Positions 5,861 to 13,683 of a DNA stretch of 13,865 nucleotides are shown one piece after another. The stretch comes from CAYVAP01 sp964521065 (GTDB taxonomy: Bacteria > Bacteroidota > Bacteroidia > J057). The DNA lies in NCBI GenBank assembly GCA_964521065.1, contig CAZFPQ010000194.1:1-13865 (forward strand). Reading direction: 5' to 3'. The notes beneath the pieces were generated by a model. It was not told the DNA's origin. It did not search any database and was given only the letters and a program-made list of their open reading frames with translations. The translations under genes and the position numbers were made by a program. Position 1 is the stretch's first letter, and each line of letters opens with the position of its first letter.

Positions 5861-7345
5861 ATGTCAGATCGCGTATTCGTATTCGACACCACCCTCCGAG
5901 ATGGAGAGCAGGTTCCTGGTTGCCAGCTGAACACCCTGGAAAAAATCGAAGTAGCCCGCGAACTAGAACTACTAGGTGTGGACATCATCGAGGCGGGCTT
6001 TCCCATCTCTAGTCCAGGAGATTTTCAATCAGTGATTGAAATCAGCAAGGCCGTACGGGAACCCGTTATTTGTGCCTTAACTCGCGCGGTAGAGGGAGAT
6101 ATAGACTGTGCAGCGGAGTCCCTACAATATGCACGAAGAAAGCGAATCCATACAGGAATTGGCAGCTCCGATATTCACATTTTTCACAAGCTCAAAACTA
6201 CACCTGAGGACATTCTTGAGCGTGCAGCCAGGGCAACACGCTACGCTAAGAAATACGTAGAAGACGTAGAATTTTACTGCGAAGATGCAGGGCGGGCTAG
6301 GCCAGAATTCTTGGCTCAAATGGTTGAAACAGTCATTGCGGCGGGGGCTACGGTCGTCAATATTCCTGACACCACGGGATACTGCCTACCTGAACAATAT
6401 GGAGCCAAAATCAAGTATTTATTTGACCATGTCACCAACATCGACCAAGCCATTATTTCCGTCCATTGCCACAATGATTTAGGTTTGGCCACCGCCAATA
6501 CCATCGCTGGTCTCCAAAACGGAGCTCGCCAAATGGAGGTGACCATCAACGGCATCGGGGAAAGGGCAGGTAACACCTCTTTGGAAGAAGCAACCATGAT
6601 CATGCGAAGCCATGAACTAGAATTGGTAACCAACATCAATCCGAAGCGAATCTACCCCATCAGCCGCAAAGTCACCCGCATGATGCGTATGCCCGTGCAG
6701 CCAAACAAGGCCATTGTGGGGAGGAATGCTTTTGCCCATAGCTCCGGCATCCATCAAGATGGTGTATTGAAGCACCGAGAAAACTATGAGATAATCGACC
6801 CATCCGATGTCGGGATTCCTACCAACAGCATCGTTCTTACTGCTCGTAGTGGCAAAGCTGCCTTAAGGCACAAATTAGATAAGCTAGGCATTTCTCTGTC
6901 AAGAGAGGAAATGATCCCTGTGTACGAGAAGTTTTTGATCATGGCGGACGAAAGGAAACAATTGAGTGATCAAGACTTACTGGAATTAGTTGGCAAGGGA
7001 CAAAAAGAACGCAACCTATACATTGAGAATTTGGAAGTGTCTTGTGGGAGCAACTCAGAATCGGTCGCTGCGCTTCAAATCCATCACAATGGAAAAAAGC
7101 TCTACACCGAGACTCAAGGAAATGGCCCCGTAGACGCTACCCTCAGAGCAATCAATGAGCTGATGCAGATTCCTGTAAAGTTGGAAGAATACTTGGTACA
7201 GGCCATCACTGGAGGCAGCGACGATGCGGCCCAAGTTCACGTTCAAATCTCCTATGAAGATGTGCTCTACTATGGATTTGGAAGCGACACAGATACCGTC
7301 TACGCTACAGCCATGGCATACCTAGATGCCATCGGCAAAGTCTGA
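5861..7345 (+). CDS. leuA: 2-Isopropylmalate synthase
   Basis: LeuA condenses acetyl-CoA with 2-oxoisovalerate to give 2-isopropylmalate, the first committed step of leucine synthesis. The 494-residue product has the HMGL-like TIM barrel: FDTTLRDGEQ (8-17, with R13 and metal ligand D14), VHCHND (H202 and H204, metal ligands) and GIGERAGNTS (N238 completes the site). A linker with HSSGIHQDG (293-301) follows. The C-terminal domain (about 385-494) corresponds to the LeuA allosteric region that binds leucine in characterised enzymes, so feedback inhibition is likely. The start is set at 5861 rather than an in-frame ATG at 5798, because the latter lies before the attenuator hairpin and T-run and would add 21 residues that do not fit the family, whereas MSDRVFVFDTTLRDG begins as LeuA proteins usually do. 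First gene of leuACDB; leuC follows after 38 bases. Confidence 0.96.
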   Translation: MSDRVFVFDTTLRDGEQVPGCQLNTLEKIEVARELELLGVDIIEAGFPISSPGDFQSVIEISKAVREPVICALTRAVEGDIDCAAESLQYARRKRIHTGIGSSDIHIFHKLKTTPEDILERAARATRYAKKYVEDVEFYCEDAGRARPEFLAQMVETVIAAGATVVNIPDTTGYCLPEQYGAKIKYLFDHVTNIDQAIISVHCHNDLGLATANTIAGLQNGARQMEVTINGIGERAGNTSLEEATMIMRSHELELVTNINPKRIYPISRKVTRMMRMPVQPNKAIVGRNAFAHSSGIHQDGVLKHRENYEIIDPSDVGIPTNSIVLTARSGKAALRHKLDKLGISLSREEMIPVYEKFLIMADERKQLSDQDLLELVGKGQKERNLYIENLEVSCGSNSESVAALQIHHNGKKLYTETQGNGPVDATLRAINELMQIPVKLEEYLVQAITGGSDDAAQVHVQISYEDVLYYGFGSDTDTVYATAMAYLDAIGKV

Positions 7346-7383
7346 GCTTAATCCCCTTTTTGCGTTACTCCTACTCATTTTTC

Positions 7384-8781
7384 ATGGCAAAAACATTATT
7401 TGATAAAATTTGGGACCAACACCTAATCAGCCCCATAAGCAGCGGTCCAGAGTTGTTGTATATCGATCGACACTTCATCCATGAAGTTACCAGTCCCCAG
7501 GCATTTGATGGCTTACGCCGTAGGGGCATTCCAGTCGCACAGCCTAAACAGACCGTTGCTACTGCAGATCACAACGTACCAACCCTCAATCAACACCTTC
7601 CCATCAAAGAAGCCCTATCGCGCAAGCAAGTGGCGACTTTGGTCAAGAACTGTGAAGAATTCGGATTGGAGTTGTATGGGCTTGGACACCCCTTCCAAGG
7701 AATTGTACATGTGATTGGCCCAGAATTGGGAGTTACCCGGCCAGGGATGACCATCGTCTGTGGCGACAGTCACACCTCCACCCATGGAGCATTTGGGGCC
7801 ATTGCTTTTGGCATCGGAACCAGTGAGGTAGAGCAAGTATTAGCCACCCAGTGCGTACTCAAAGACCGTCCCAAGCGCATGCGAATCAACGTTGACGGAA
7901 AGCTCAAATCAGGGGTCCTGGCCAAAGATATCATCTTGTATATCATTGCTCAGATAAGTGCCTCGGGTGGAACCGGATATTTTGTGGAATACGCGGGATC
8001 CGCGATTAGGGAACTGTCCATGGAAGGCCGAATGACCATCTGCAACATGAGCATTGAAATGGGAGCCAGAGGTGGCATGATAGCCCCAGACGAAAAGACT
8101 TTCGCCTATATAAAGGGACGCAAGTTTGCCCCTTCTGGTACCGAATGGGATGCTGCAGTTTCGGCATGGAAAGAACTCTATAGCGATTCAGATGCTGTTT
8201 TTGACCAGGAATACCACTTCCAAGCCGAAGACATTGAGCCCATGATCACGTATGGAACCAACCCAGGCATGGGCCTAGGCATTAGTCAACAAGTGCCTAC
8301 GTCAGATCATATGAGCAGCGAGAGCGAACAGAAGACCCTCCAAAAAGCATTAAAATATATGGGGCTTGAACCGGGGCAGTCTATGCTGGGGCAGCGCATT
8401 GACTATGTATTTATCGGCTCCTGCACCAATAGTAGGATCGAAGACTTACGCTTGGTCGCAGACATGGTGAAGGGCAAACAAAAAGCTGCTCACGTAAATG
8501 CTTGGGTGGTGCCCGGCTCGCGCCAAGTCCGCGAGCAAGCCCAACAGGAGGGACTAGATCGAGTACTAGAGGCGGCTGGATTTGAACTAAGAGAAGCGGG
8601 TTGTTCTGCCTGCTTGGGCATGAATGAGGATAAAGTTCCCGCAGGGATGTATTGCGTTTCTACCAGCAACCGAAACTTCGAGGGTCGGCAAGGCCCAGGT
8701 GCCAGAACCTTCCTCGCATCTCCCCTTACTGCCGCTGCTGCTGCACTAGCAGGCAAAATAGTAGATGCCAGAAACATGTGA
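7384..8781 (+). CDS. leuC: 3-Isopropylmalate dehydratase, large subunit
   Basis: LeuC is the iron-sulfur subunit of isopropylmalate isomerase; with LeuD it converts 2-isopropylmalate to 3-isopropylmalate through dehydration and rehydration. The 465-residue length and the three [4Fe-4S] cysteines C347 (GSCTNSR), C407 and C410 (GCSACLGMN) match the E. coli enzyme positions. Other aconitase-family signatures are present: TVATADHNVPT (57-67), CGDSHTSTHGAFGA (126-139) and the C-terminal SNRNFEGRQG (428-437). The start is the ATG at 7384 (MAKTLFDKIW, the usual LeuC beginning); an upstream in-frame TTG at 7360 would add eight residues and is not needed. It follows leuA closely and precedes leuD by 81 bases. 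No truncation or odd residue is seen. Confidence 0.97.
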   Translation: MAKTLFDKIWDQHLISPISSGPELLYIDRHFIHEVTSPQAFDGLRRRGIPVAQPKQTVATADHNVPTLNQHLPIKEALSRKQVATLVKNCEEFGLELYGLGHPFQGIVHVIGPELGVTRPGMTIVCGDSHTSTHGAFGAIAFGIGTSEVEQVLATQCVLKDRPKRMRINVDGKLKSGVLAKDIILYIIAQISASGGTGYFVEYAGSAIRELSMEGRMTICNMSIEMGARGGMIAPDEKTFAYIKGRKFAPSGTEWDAAVSAWKELYSDSDAVFDQEYHFQAEDIEPMITYGTNPGMGLGISQQVPTSDHMSSESEQKTLQKALKYMGLEPGQSMLGQRIDYVFIGSCTNSRIEDLRLVADMVKGKQKAAHVNAWVVPGSRQVREQAQQEGLDRVLEAAGFELREAGCSACLGMNEDKVPAGMYCVSTSNRNFEGRQGPGARTFLASPLTAAAAALAGKIVDARNM

Positions 8782-8862
8782 TCGGCATTGAGTGCATAAT
8801 CTGGGTTTCAGCATTTTTTTCATTTGAAATTCACTTCTCTTCCACCCTATTTCTTTTTCTTC

Positions 8863-9459
8863 ATGCCCAAGTTGACTTTTCTACAATCTAGAGCCGTGCC
8901 TTTGCCTGAAGAGCACGTAGATACCGATCAAATCATTCCAGCCCGCTTTCTGAAGGCTACCACCCGAGAGGGCTTTGGAGAAAACCTGTTTAGAGACTGG
9001 CGTTTTTATGCAGATGGCCGTCTGAAAGAAGAATTTGTATTGAATCAATCCACCTACCAAGGGGAAATCTTGATCGCAGGGCAAAATTTTGGCTGCGGAT
9101 CTAGCCGTGAGCACGCAGCTTGGGCGCTGGCGGATTATGGGTTTCGCGTAGTGGTATCCAGCTTTTTTGCGGATATCTTTAAAGCAAATGCCCTCAACAA
9201 CCTGCTTTTGCCCGTCACCGTATCGCCGGAATTTCTTGCCCAAGCTTTTGAGGCTATTCATGCCGATCCTCTAACGACCCTTAGTGTGGACCTGCCTGAG
9301 CAACAAATCAAGCTAGACGGATCCAGCCTAGTTGAGACCTTCGAAATCAGTCCCTATAAGAAGATGTGCCTGATTAATGGCTATGACGACATCGATTATC
9401 TGTTGGAACAGAAGGACCAAATAAAAGCTTTCGAAGCCCTGCGTCCTAGTTGGAGCTGA
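8863..9459 (+). CDS. leuD: 3-Isopropylmalate dehydratase, small subunit
   Basis: LeuD supplies the swivel domain of isopropylmalate isomerase and closes the active site over the LeuC iron-sulfur cluster. The 198-residue length is normal. Diagnostic motifs are HVDTDQIIPARFL (18-30), NFGCGSSREHAAWAL (75-89), in which the SSREH region contacts substrate in the family, and the central SFFADIFKANALNN (100-113). The ATG at 8863 (MPKLTFL) is chosen over an in-frame TTG at 8824, which would add a Phe-rich extension not expected for LeuD. The 81 bases between leuC and leuD are pyrimidine-rich with no visible hairpin, so read-through in one operon is likely. leuB follows after 88 bases. Confidence 0.96.
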   Translation: MPKLTFLQSRAVPLPEEHVDTDQIIPARFLKATTREGFGENLFRDWRFYADGRLKEEFVLNQSTYQGEILIAGQNFGCGSSREHAAWALADYGFRVVVSSFFADIFKANALNNLLLPVTVSPEFLAQAFEAIHADPLTTLSVDLPEQQIKLDGSSLVETFEISPYKKMCLINGYDDIDYLLEQKDQIKAFEALRPSWS

Positions 9460-9547
9460 TTTATCAGCAAACTAACAACATTCATTGGCATAGGAAGCCA
9501 ACTGAACCATTCGCTTTTAATTTAGGGACCCTACAACCCCAAGTCTG

Positions 9548-10612
9548 ATGAATTACAACATTGCGCTGCTACCTGGAGATGGAATCGGACCAGAAGTAAT
9601 TGAACAAGCTGTAAATATCCTCAATGCCGTTGCCCAACGCTTTGGTCATCGCTATACCTTTACTCGCTCACTGGTTGGGGCAGCCGCCATTGATGCGACA
9701 GGCAATCCCTTGCCTGAAGAAACATTAGCCAATTGCTTAGCAGCAGATGCGGTCCTATTTGGGGCCATTGGTCATCCTAAGTATGACCACGATCCCAGCG
9801 CGAAAGTTCGGCCTGAGCAAGGCCTTTTGGCCATGCGCAAGCAACTGGGTCTATTTGCCAATATTCGCCCTGTCTCCGCCTATGACCAATTGCTAGATGC
9901 ATCTCCCCTTAAGCCTGAGGTGGTTAAAGGTACCGACCTGGTGGTGGTAAGAGAATTGATTGGGGGAATTTACTTTGGAGAGCCCAGGGGAAGAAGTGAA
10001 AATGGCTTTACAGCCTTTGACAGCTGTGTATACGATCGCCACAGCATCTTACGCATTACGGAAACGGCCTTTCAATACGCCCGTCAACGCCGCGGCAAAG
10101 TCACCTTGGTAGACAAAGCCAACGTCCTGGCCACCAGCCGCCTATGGCGAGAGGTTGTGGGTGAATACGCCCTTGAACATAACGACGTAGAACTGGATAC
10201 CATGTTTGTGGACAATGCCGCCATGGCTCTTATCCAGCAGCCTACCCGCTTTGATGTGATCCTTACCAGCAATCTATTTGGGGACATCCTTAGTGATGAA
10301 GCCTCCGTGCTTACGGGCTCTCTGGGTACGCTGCCTTCAGCGTCTATGGGAGAAAAGACCTCCGTCTATGAGCCTGTACACGGCTCTTATCCCCAAGCAG
10401 CGGGGCAAAACAGAGCCAACCCCCTTGCCGCCATTCTTTCGGCCGCGATGATGATCGAGTTAGAATTTGAACAATCTAGGGAGGCGCAGGCCATCCGGGA
10501 TGCCGTGAGTAAATCCATTGAAGAAGGAATAACCACGGAGGATTTAGCCCAAGGAAAAGCCAGCACCAAAGAGGTAGGAAATTTTATCACGGAGCAGATT
10601 ATAGCCTCCTAA
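9548..10612 (+). CDS. leuB: 3-Isopropylmalate dehydrogenase
   Basis: LeuB oxidises and decarboxylates 3-isopropylmalate with NAD+ to 4-methyl-2-oxopentanoate, the direct precursor of leucine. The 354-residue protein begins NIALLPGDGIGPEV and keeps the substrate-binding arginines R97, R107 and R135, plus Y142 (IYFGEPRG), K190 (VDKANVL), and the metal-binding aspartates D222, D246 and D250 within SNLFGDILSDEAS. RPEQGLLAMRKQLGLFANIRP is the LeuB form of the substrate region and separates it from isocitrate dehydrogenase. The downstream EPVHGS segment belongs to the cofactor pocket. It is the last gene of leuACDB, so the operon lacks only an aminotransferase for a complete leucine branch. It converges on the ClpP-like gene, ending 45 bases from that gene's stop codon. 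Confidence 0.97.
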   Translation: MNYNIALLPGDGIGPEVIEQAVNILNAVAQRFGHRYTFTRSLVGAAAIDATGNPLPEETLANCLAADAVLFGAIGHPKYDHDPSAKVRPEQGLLAMRKQLGLFANIRPVSAYDQLLDASPLKPEVVKGTDLVVVRELIGGIYFGEPRGRSENGFTAFDSCVYDRHSILRITETAFQYARQRRGKVTLVDKANVLATSRLWREVVGEYALEHNDVELDTMFVDNAAMALIQQPTRFDVILTSNLFGDILSDEASVLTGSLGTLPSASMGEKTSVYEPVHGSYPQAAGQNRANPLAAILSAAMMIELEFEQSREAQAIRDAVSKSIEEGITTEDLAQGKASTKEVGNFITEQIIAS

Positions 10613-10657
10613 GGAATAGAACTGCCCCCAAGGTCGGCCTTTTACCTGGCCTATCCC

Positions 10658-11230
10658 TTATCGCTTAAACCCTTTACCGGGTTTAAGAATCTCATCAATC
10701 AAGCCAAGCTTTTTGGCCTCTTGCGGATTGAGGTACCATTCCCGCTTTTCTTTTTTATAGGGTTCAATTTGCTCAGCAGTGATTTTGCTGTGGTCGATGA
10801 GCATATTCTCTAGTAGAGATTCTAATCGCTCAGCCTCCTTGATCTGGTCTTTGATGCCCTCCAATTTATCCCAAGCAAAAGTAGAGATTTGATGGTACAT
10901 CATCGTGGAGTAGCTCGCGCTGTACCGTTTCTTTCCCATAGCGAGAATGAAAAATCCCATGCTCATCGCACTTCCTATCACGTAAGTGTGGACTGGCGTT
11001 TTGGACATTTCCATGGCACTGATCAAACCTAGGCCATCGTAAACCGATCCACCGTAGGTATTTAGCACTAGCTGAATGGGTTCACGGGTCCATTCCTGGT
11101 ACAATTCTGCTTTATCGTCATCATTTTGGTTGATCTCAAAGATCGATTTCATGGCATCGTTTACGCTGCTTTTGCTGATGTAATCGCTAATAATAATTGT
11201 CCGTGGTTTGGGATCTGGTTTTTGAGGCAT
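10658..11230 (-). CDS. ClpP-like serine protease (S14 family), atypical
   Basis: This 190-residue protein has the ClpP/crotonase fold core: IQLVLNTYGGSVYDGLGLISAM (52-73), which corresponds to the NSPGGS region, nucleophile S90 in GSAMSMG, and H113 in MMYHQ. Near the C-terminus come WYLNPQEAKKLGLIDEIL and a basic tail. Aligning to E. coli ClpP by eye, the catalytic Asp position (RDRFLSAPEA) falls on E164 of REWYLNPQEA, so Asp appears replaced by Glu. The canonical ClpP N-terminus, which forms axial loops for ClpX/ClpA docking, is absent; residues 1-50 are instead charged and Asn/Asp-rich. It is therefore better called a ClpP-like paralogue than the housekeeping ClpP, and its unfoldase partner is unknown; no clpX lies nearby. 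The ATG at 11230 is the only plausible start. It is divergent from the SLC12 transporter and converges on leuB. Confidence 0.82.
   Translation of the reverse strand: MPQKPDPKPRTIIISDYISKSSVNDAMKSIFEINQNDDDKAELYQEWTREPIQLVLNTYGGSVYDGLGLISAMEMSKTPVHTYVIGSAMSMGFFILAMGKKRYSASYSTMMYHQISTFAWDKLEGIKDQIKEAERLESLLENMLIDHSKITAEQIEPYKKEKREWYLNPQEAKKLGLIDEILKPGKGFKR
10664..10687. terminator. Perfect 9-bp hairpin at the leuB / clpP-like convergence
   Basis: CTTAAACCC (10664-10672), loop TTTACC, GGGTTTAAG (10679-10687) is a perfect nine-pair stem. It overlaps the last codons of the ClpP-like gene, which ends 10658-10660. Neither strand has a T-run right after it, so it is not a standard intrinsic terminator; it may still act as a two-way end structure or stabilise the 3' ends. 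No stronger terminator was found between the two stop codons. Confidence 0.35.
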
Positions 11231-11277
11231 AACAGAGGGTAAACAGAGAAAAAGAAATTCTAAATGGAATTAAATCA

Positions 11278-11306
11278 TCAATATACTTGAGCGTACATAG
11301 ATTCAA
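11278..11306 (-). promoter_or_regulatory. Candidate promoter of the ClpP-like gene
   Basis: On the minus strand TTG (11304-11306) is followed by 18 bases and TATATTGA (11278-11285), which matches the Bacteroidota -7 consensus TAnnTTTG except for its last two bases. A start about 7 bases on would give a leader of around 40 bases. It adjoins the transporter promoter back to back. Confidence 0.35.
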
Positions 11307-11337
11307 TTTGACATATGAGAGGGCTTACGTAGATTTG
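11307..11337 (+). promoter_or_regulatory. Bacteroidota-type promoter of the cotransporter gene
   Basis: TTTG at 11307-11310, a 19-base spacer, and TAGATTTG at 11330-11337 match both halves of the phylum's primary sigma factor consensus (-33 TTTG, -7 TAnnTTTG). A transcription start near 11344 would leave about 40 bases before the ATG at 11386. This is the clearest promoter in the window. Confidence 0.75.
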
Positions 11338-11385
11338 TTAAAAATGGGTTAGCGCAAAACCACATTTTTATTCAAATGAATATTT

Positions 11386-13683
11386 ATGGAGCAAGCTGCT
11401 GAGGCGAAAAAATTTGGTACCCTTCCAGTCTTTCTAACTTCCATCTCTACCATCTTAGGAGCAATCCTTTTCCTCCGTTTTGGTTGGGCGGTAGGCCAAG
11501 TAGGATTGTTAAGCACCTTAGCCATCATTTTGATTGGCCACCTGGTGACGATCCCCACCTCTTTGGCCATTGCCGAAATCGCCACCAATCAACGGGTAGA
11601 AGGGGGCGGAGCCTACTATATCATTTCTCGCTCCTTTGGTTTGAACATTGGGGGAGCCATTGGCATTGCCCTCTACCTGTCTCAGGCCATCAGTGTAGCT
11701 TTCTATATCATCGCTTTTGCCCAATCGACTGCACCTTTATTCGATTGGCTACATACTGAATTTGGTTTTGAAATCAACCACTTTGGATACCGGCTGGTGA
11801 GCATTCCCACCATGGCGCTGCTCTCGGTACTGGTGTTGACACGGGGAGCTAATACAGGGATGAACCTGTTATATGTGGTAGCCGCCATATTGGGATTGTC
11901 CTTGGTCCTTTTCTTTATGGGACAATCAGACATCACCTTTGATATACCTGCCACCGAAAGCATATTTACGACTCATTTTCATCCAGAGAACTATTCCCCA
12001 GACGAAATAAAAGCCCTTGGCCTGTCTAACTATCAACCCGAAGGGTTTTTCTATGTGTTTACCATCATATTTCCCGCCTTCACCGGAATTATTGCAGGGC
12101 TAGGCTTAAGTGGTGACCTCAAGGACCCTGGGCATTCTATTCCTGTAGGGACCATGGCTGCTACTGTAGTAGGAATGGTGATCTATATTTTGGTAGCATT
12201 TAAGCTCTCCTACTCCTTGCCCTCGGAAATTTTGGTAGATAAAGATCGGTTGGTAATGGCTGATGTGGCTCTGTGGGGCCCGATCATTCCCATTGGCTTG
12301 GCTGCAGCGGCTATCTCTTCTGCGCTGGGGTCCATCCTGGTGGCACCACGAACCTTGCAAGCCCTTGGAGGCGACTATGTTTTACCTTTTGAAGCTGCGA
12401 ATACGTGGTTAAAGCAAGTCAGAAAAAAAGATTCAGAACCCATCAATGGCACCTCCGTCACCGTAGCCATTGCCTTTGTCTTCGTCTTAATTGGTGGGGT
12501 AGATTTTGTTGCAGAAATCATCTCCATGTTTTTCATGGTGACTTATGGAGCGATCTGCCTCATTTCTTTTCTGGAGCACTTTTCAGCCAATCCAGCTTAT
12601 CGTCCCTCATTTACCAGTAGGTGGTATTTTTCTTTGCCTGGAGCAATCCTGTGTATTTGGCTGATGTTCCAAATGAACCTGCCCTACGCCATTGGCTCTG
12701 TCATCCTCATGGTAGCCATTTACTTTTGGGTCAGTCGATACAATGACCATAACGGGGGCATGGCTAGGATTTTCCAAGGGGTTATCTTCCAAATTAGCCG
12801 CAGCCTCCGCGTCACCCTTCAGAAAACCGTTCTAGAAGATGATTATGAGGATGAATTCTGGGTTCCATCAGTCATTTGTGTTTCTCAAACCAGCTTTGAT
12901 CGCCTAGCGGACTTTGACATGGTACGCTTTATTTCCCACAAATATGGATTCGGCACCTTCATACACATGATCAAGGAGTACTACTCTAAGAATACGGTCC
13001 ACCGCTCCAAGGAAGTACAAAAACGCCTGCTTCAGCGGACCAAGGTCAGTAGATCTAACGTCTACGTCGACACCCTGATCAGCCCTTCCTATACCACTGC
13101 GGTGGCTCAAACCTTGCAACTGCCAGGCATCTCCGGTCGGGAAAACAACATGATCCTTTTTGAATTTTCTCGAAACAGTCCCGATGGAATCCAAGACGTA
13201 GTAGAAAACCTGGGATTGATCAATGCTGGAGCCTTTGACCTATGCATCTTGAGAAGTTCAGAAAAAGGATTCGGTTACAAACATGATATCCATGTATGGT
13301 TAACCATTGATGACTTCGTAAATGGAAATCTCATGATCTTGCTGGCCTACATTATATCTGGCCATCCCGAATGGAAGGGAAGTGAAATTAAGATATTTGC
13401 GATCTACCCAGCAGACCAATTGGAGGAGCAGCGCAACAAGTTGCTCAAGCTCATCAATGCGGGTCGATTAGCCATCTCACCTAACAATGTAGAGGTTATC
13501 TCTCGCGAAGAGGAACGATCCCTGAAATCATTCATCAATGAAAAATCTTCTGACGCGGACCTTACGATCATGGGATTCCGTAAGGAGCGACTTAAAAAAG
13601 ATTCTACCGAAACTTTTGGGGGCTTAAGTCACTGTGGCAACATCCTGTATGTGTCTTCTAACCAGGAAAAGAAGATTTATTAA
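11386..13683 (+). CDS. SLC12-type cation-chloride cotransporter
   Basis: This 765-residue inner-membrane protein belongs to the APC superfamily, cation-chloride cotransporter (CCC) branch. A short N-terminus leads into about 12 membrane segments (13-450). TM1 contains ILGAILFLRFGWAVG, matching the eukaryotic NKCC form. TM3 has Y107 (AFYIIAF), and TM6 has IIFPAFTG followed by LSGDLKDPGHSIPVGT, with P230 and T233 at the NKCC K+-site positions. TM8 has SSALGSILVAPRTLQAL, where S311-S312 match the serine pair that binds Na+ in Na+-coupled members and is absent in KCCs. The cytosolic C-terminal domain (about 470-765) includes DIHVWLTIDDFVNGNLMILL and DADLTIMGF, resembling the CCC C-terminal domain. 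Na+-coupled uptake of chloride and perhaps K+ is inferred; ion selectivity is untested. The N-terminus is much shorter than in animal homologues and lacks their phosphorylation region. It is a monocistronic-looking gene with its own promoter. Confidence 0.88.
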   Translation: MEQAAEAKKFGTLPVFLTSISTILGAILFLRFGWAVGQVGLLSTLAIILIGHLVTIPTSLAIAEIATNQRVEGGGAYYIISRSFGLNIGGAIGIALYLSQAISVAFYIIAFAQSTAPLFDWLHTEFGFEINHFGYRLVSIPTMALLSVLVLTRGANTGMNLLYVVAAILGLSLVLFFMGQSDITFDIPATESIFTTHFHPENYSPDEIKALGLSNYQPEGFFYVFTIIFPAFTGIIAGLGLSGDLKDPGHSIPVGTMAATVVGMVIYILVAFKLSYSLPSEILVDKDRLVMADVALWGPIIPIGLAAAAISSALGSILVAPRTLQALGGDYVLPFEAANTWLKQVRKKDSEPINGTSVTVAIAFVFVLIGGVDFVAEIISMFFMVTYGAICLISFLEHFSANPAYRPSFTSRWYFSLPGAILCIWLMFQMNLPYAIGSVILMVAIYFWVSRYNDHNGGMARIFQGVIFQISRSLRVTLQKTVLEDDYEDEFWVPSVICVSQTSFDRLADFDMVRFISHKYGFGTFIHMIKEYYSKNTVHRSKEVQKRLLQRTKVSRSNVYVDTLISPSYTTAVAQTLQLPGISGRENNMILFEFSRNSPDGIQDVVENLGLINAGAFDLCILRSSEKGFGYKHDIHVWLTIDDFVNGNLMILLAYIISGHPEWKGSEIKIFAIYPADQLEEQRNKLLKLINAGRLAISPNNVEVISREEERSLKSFINEKSSDADLTIMGFRKERLKKDSTETFGGLSHCGNILYVSSNQEKKIY

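Noticed and set aside
7360..7383. TTG start extending LeuC by eight residues
   Set aside because: The ATG at 7384 gives the standard MAKTLFDKIW beginning and places the cluster cysteines at their usual positions.
8824..8862. TTG start extending LeuD by 13 residues
   Set aside because: The extension is a Phe-rich stretch read from a pyrimidine-rich spacer; MPKLTFLQ at 8863 is the normal start.
9485..9502. Small inverted repeat TTGGC/GCCAA between leuD and leuB
   Set aside because: Only five pairs with no T-run; it gives no reason to break the operon.
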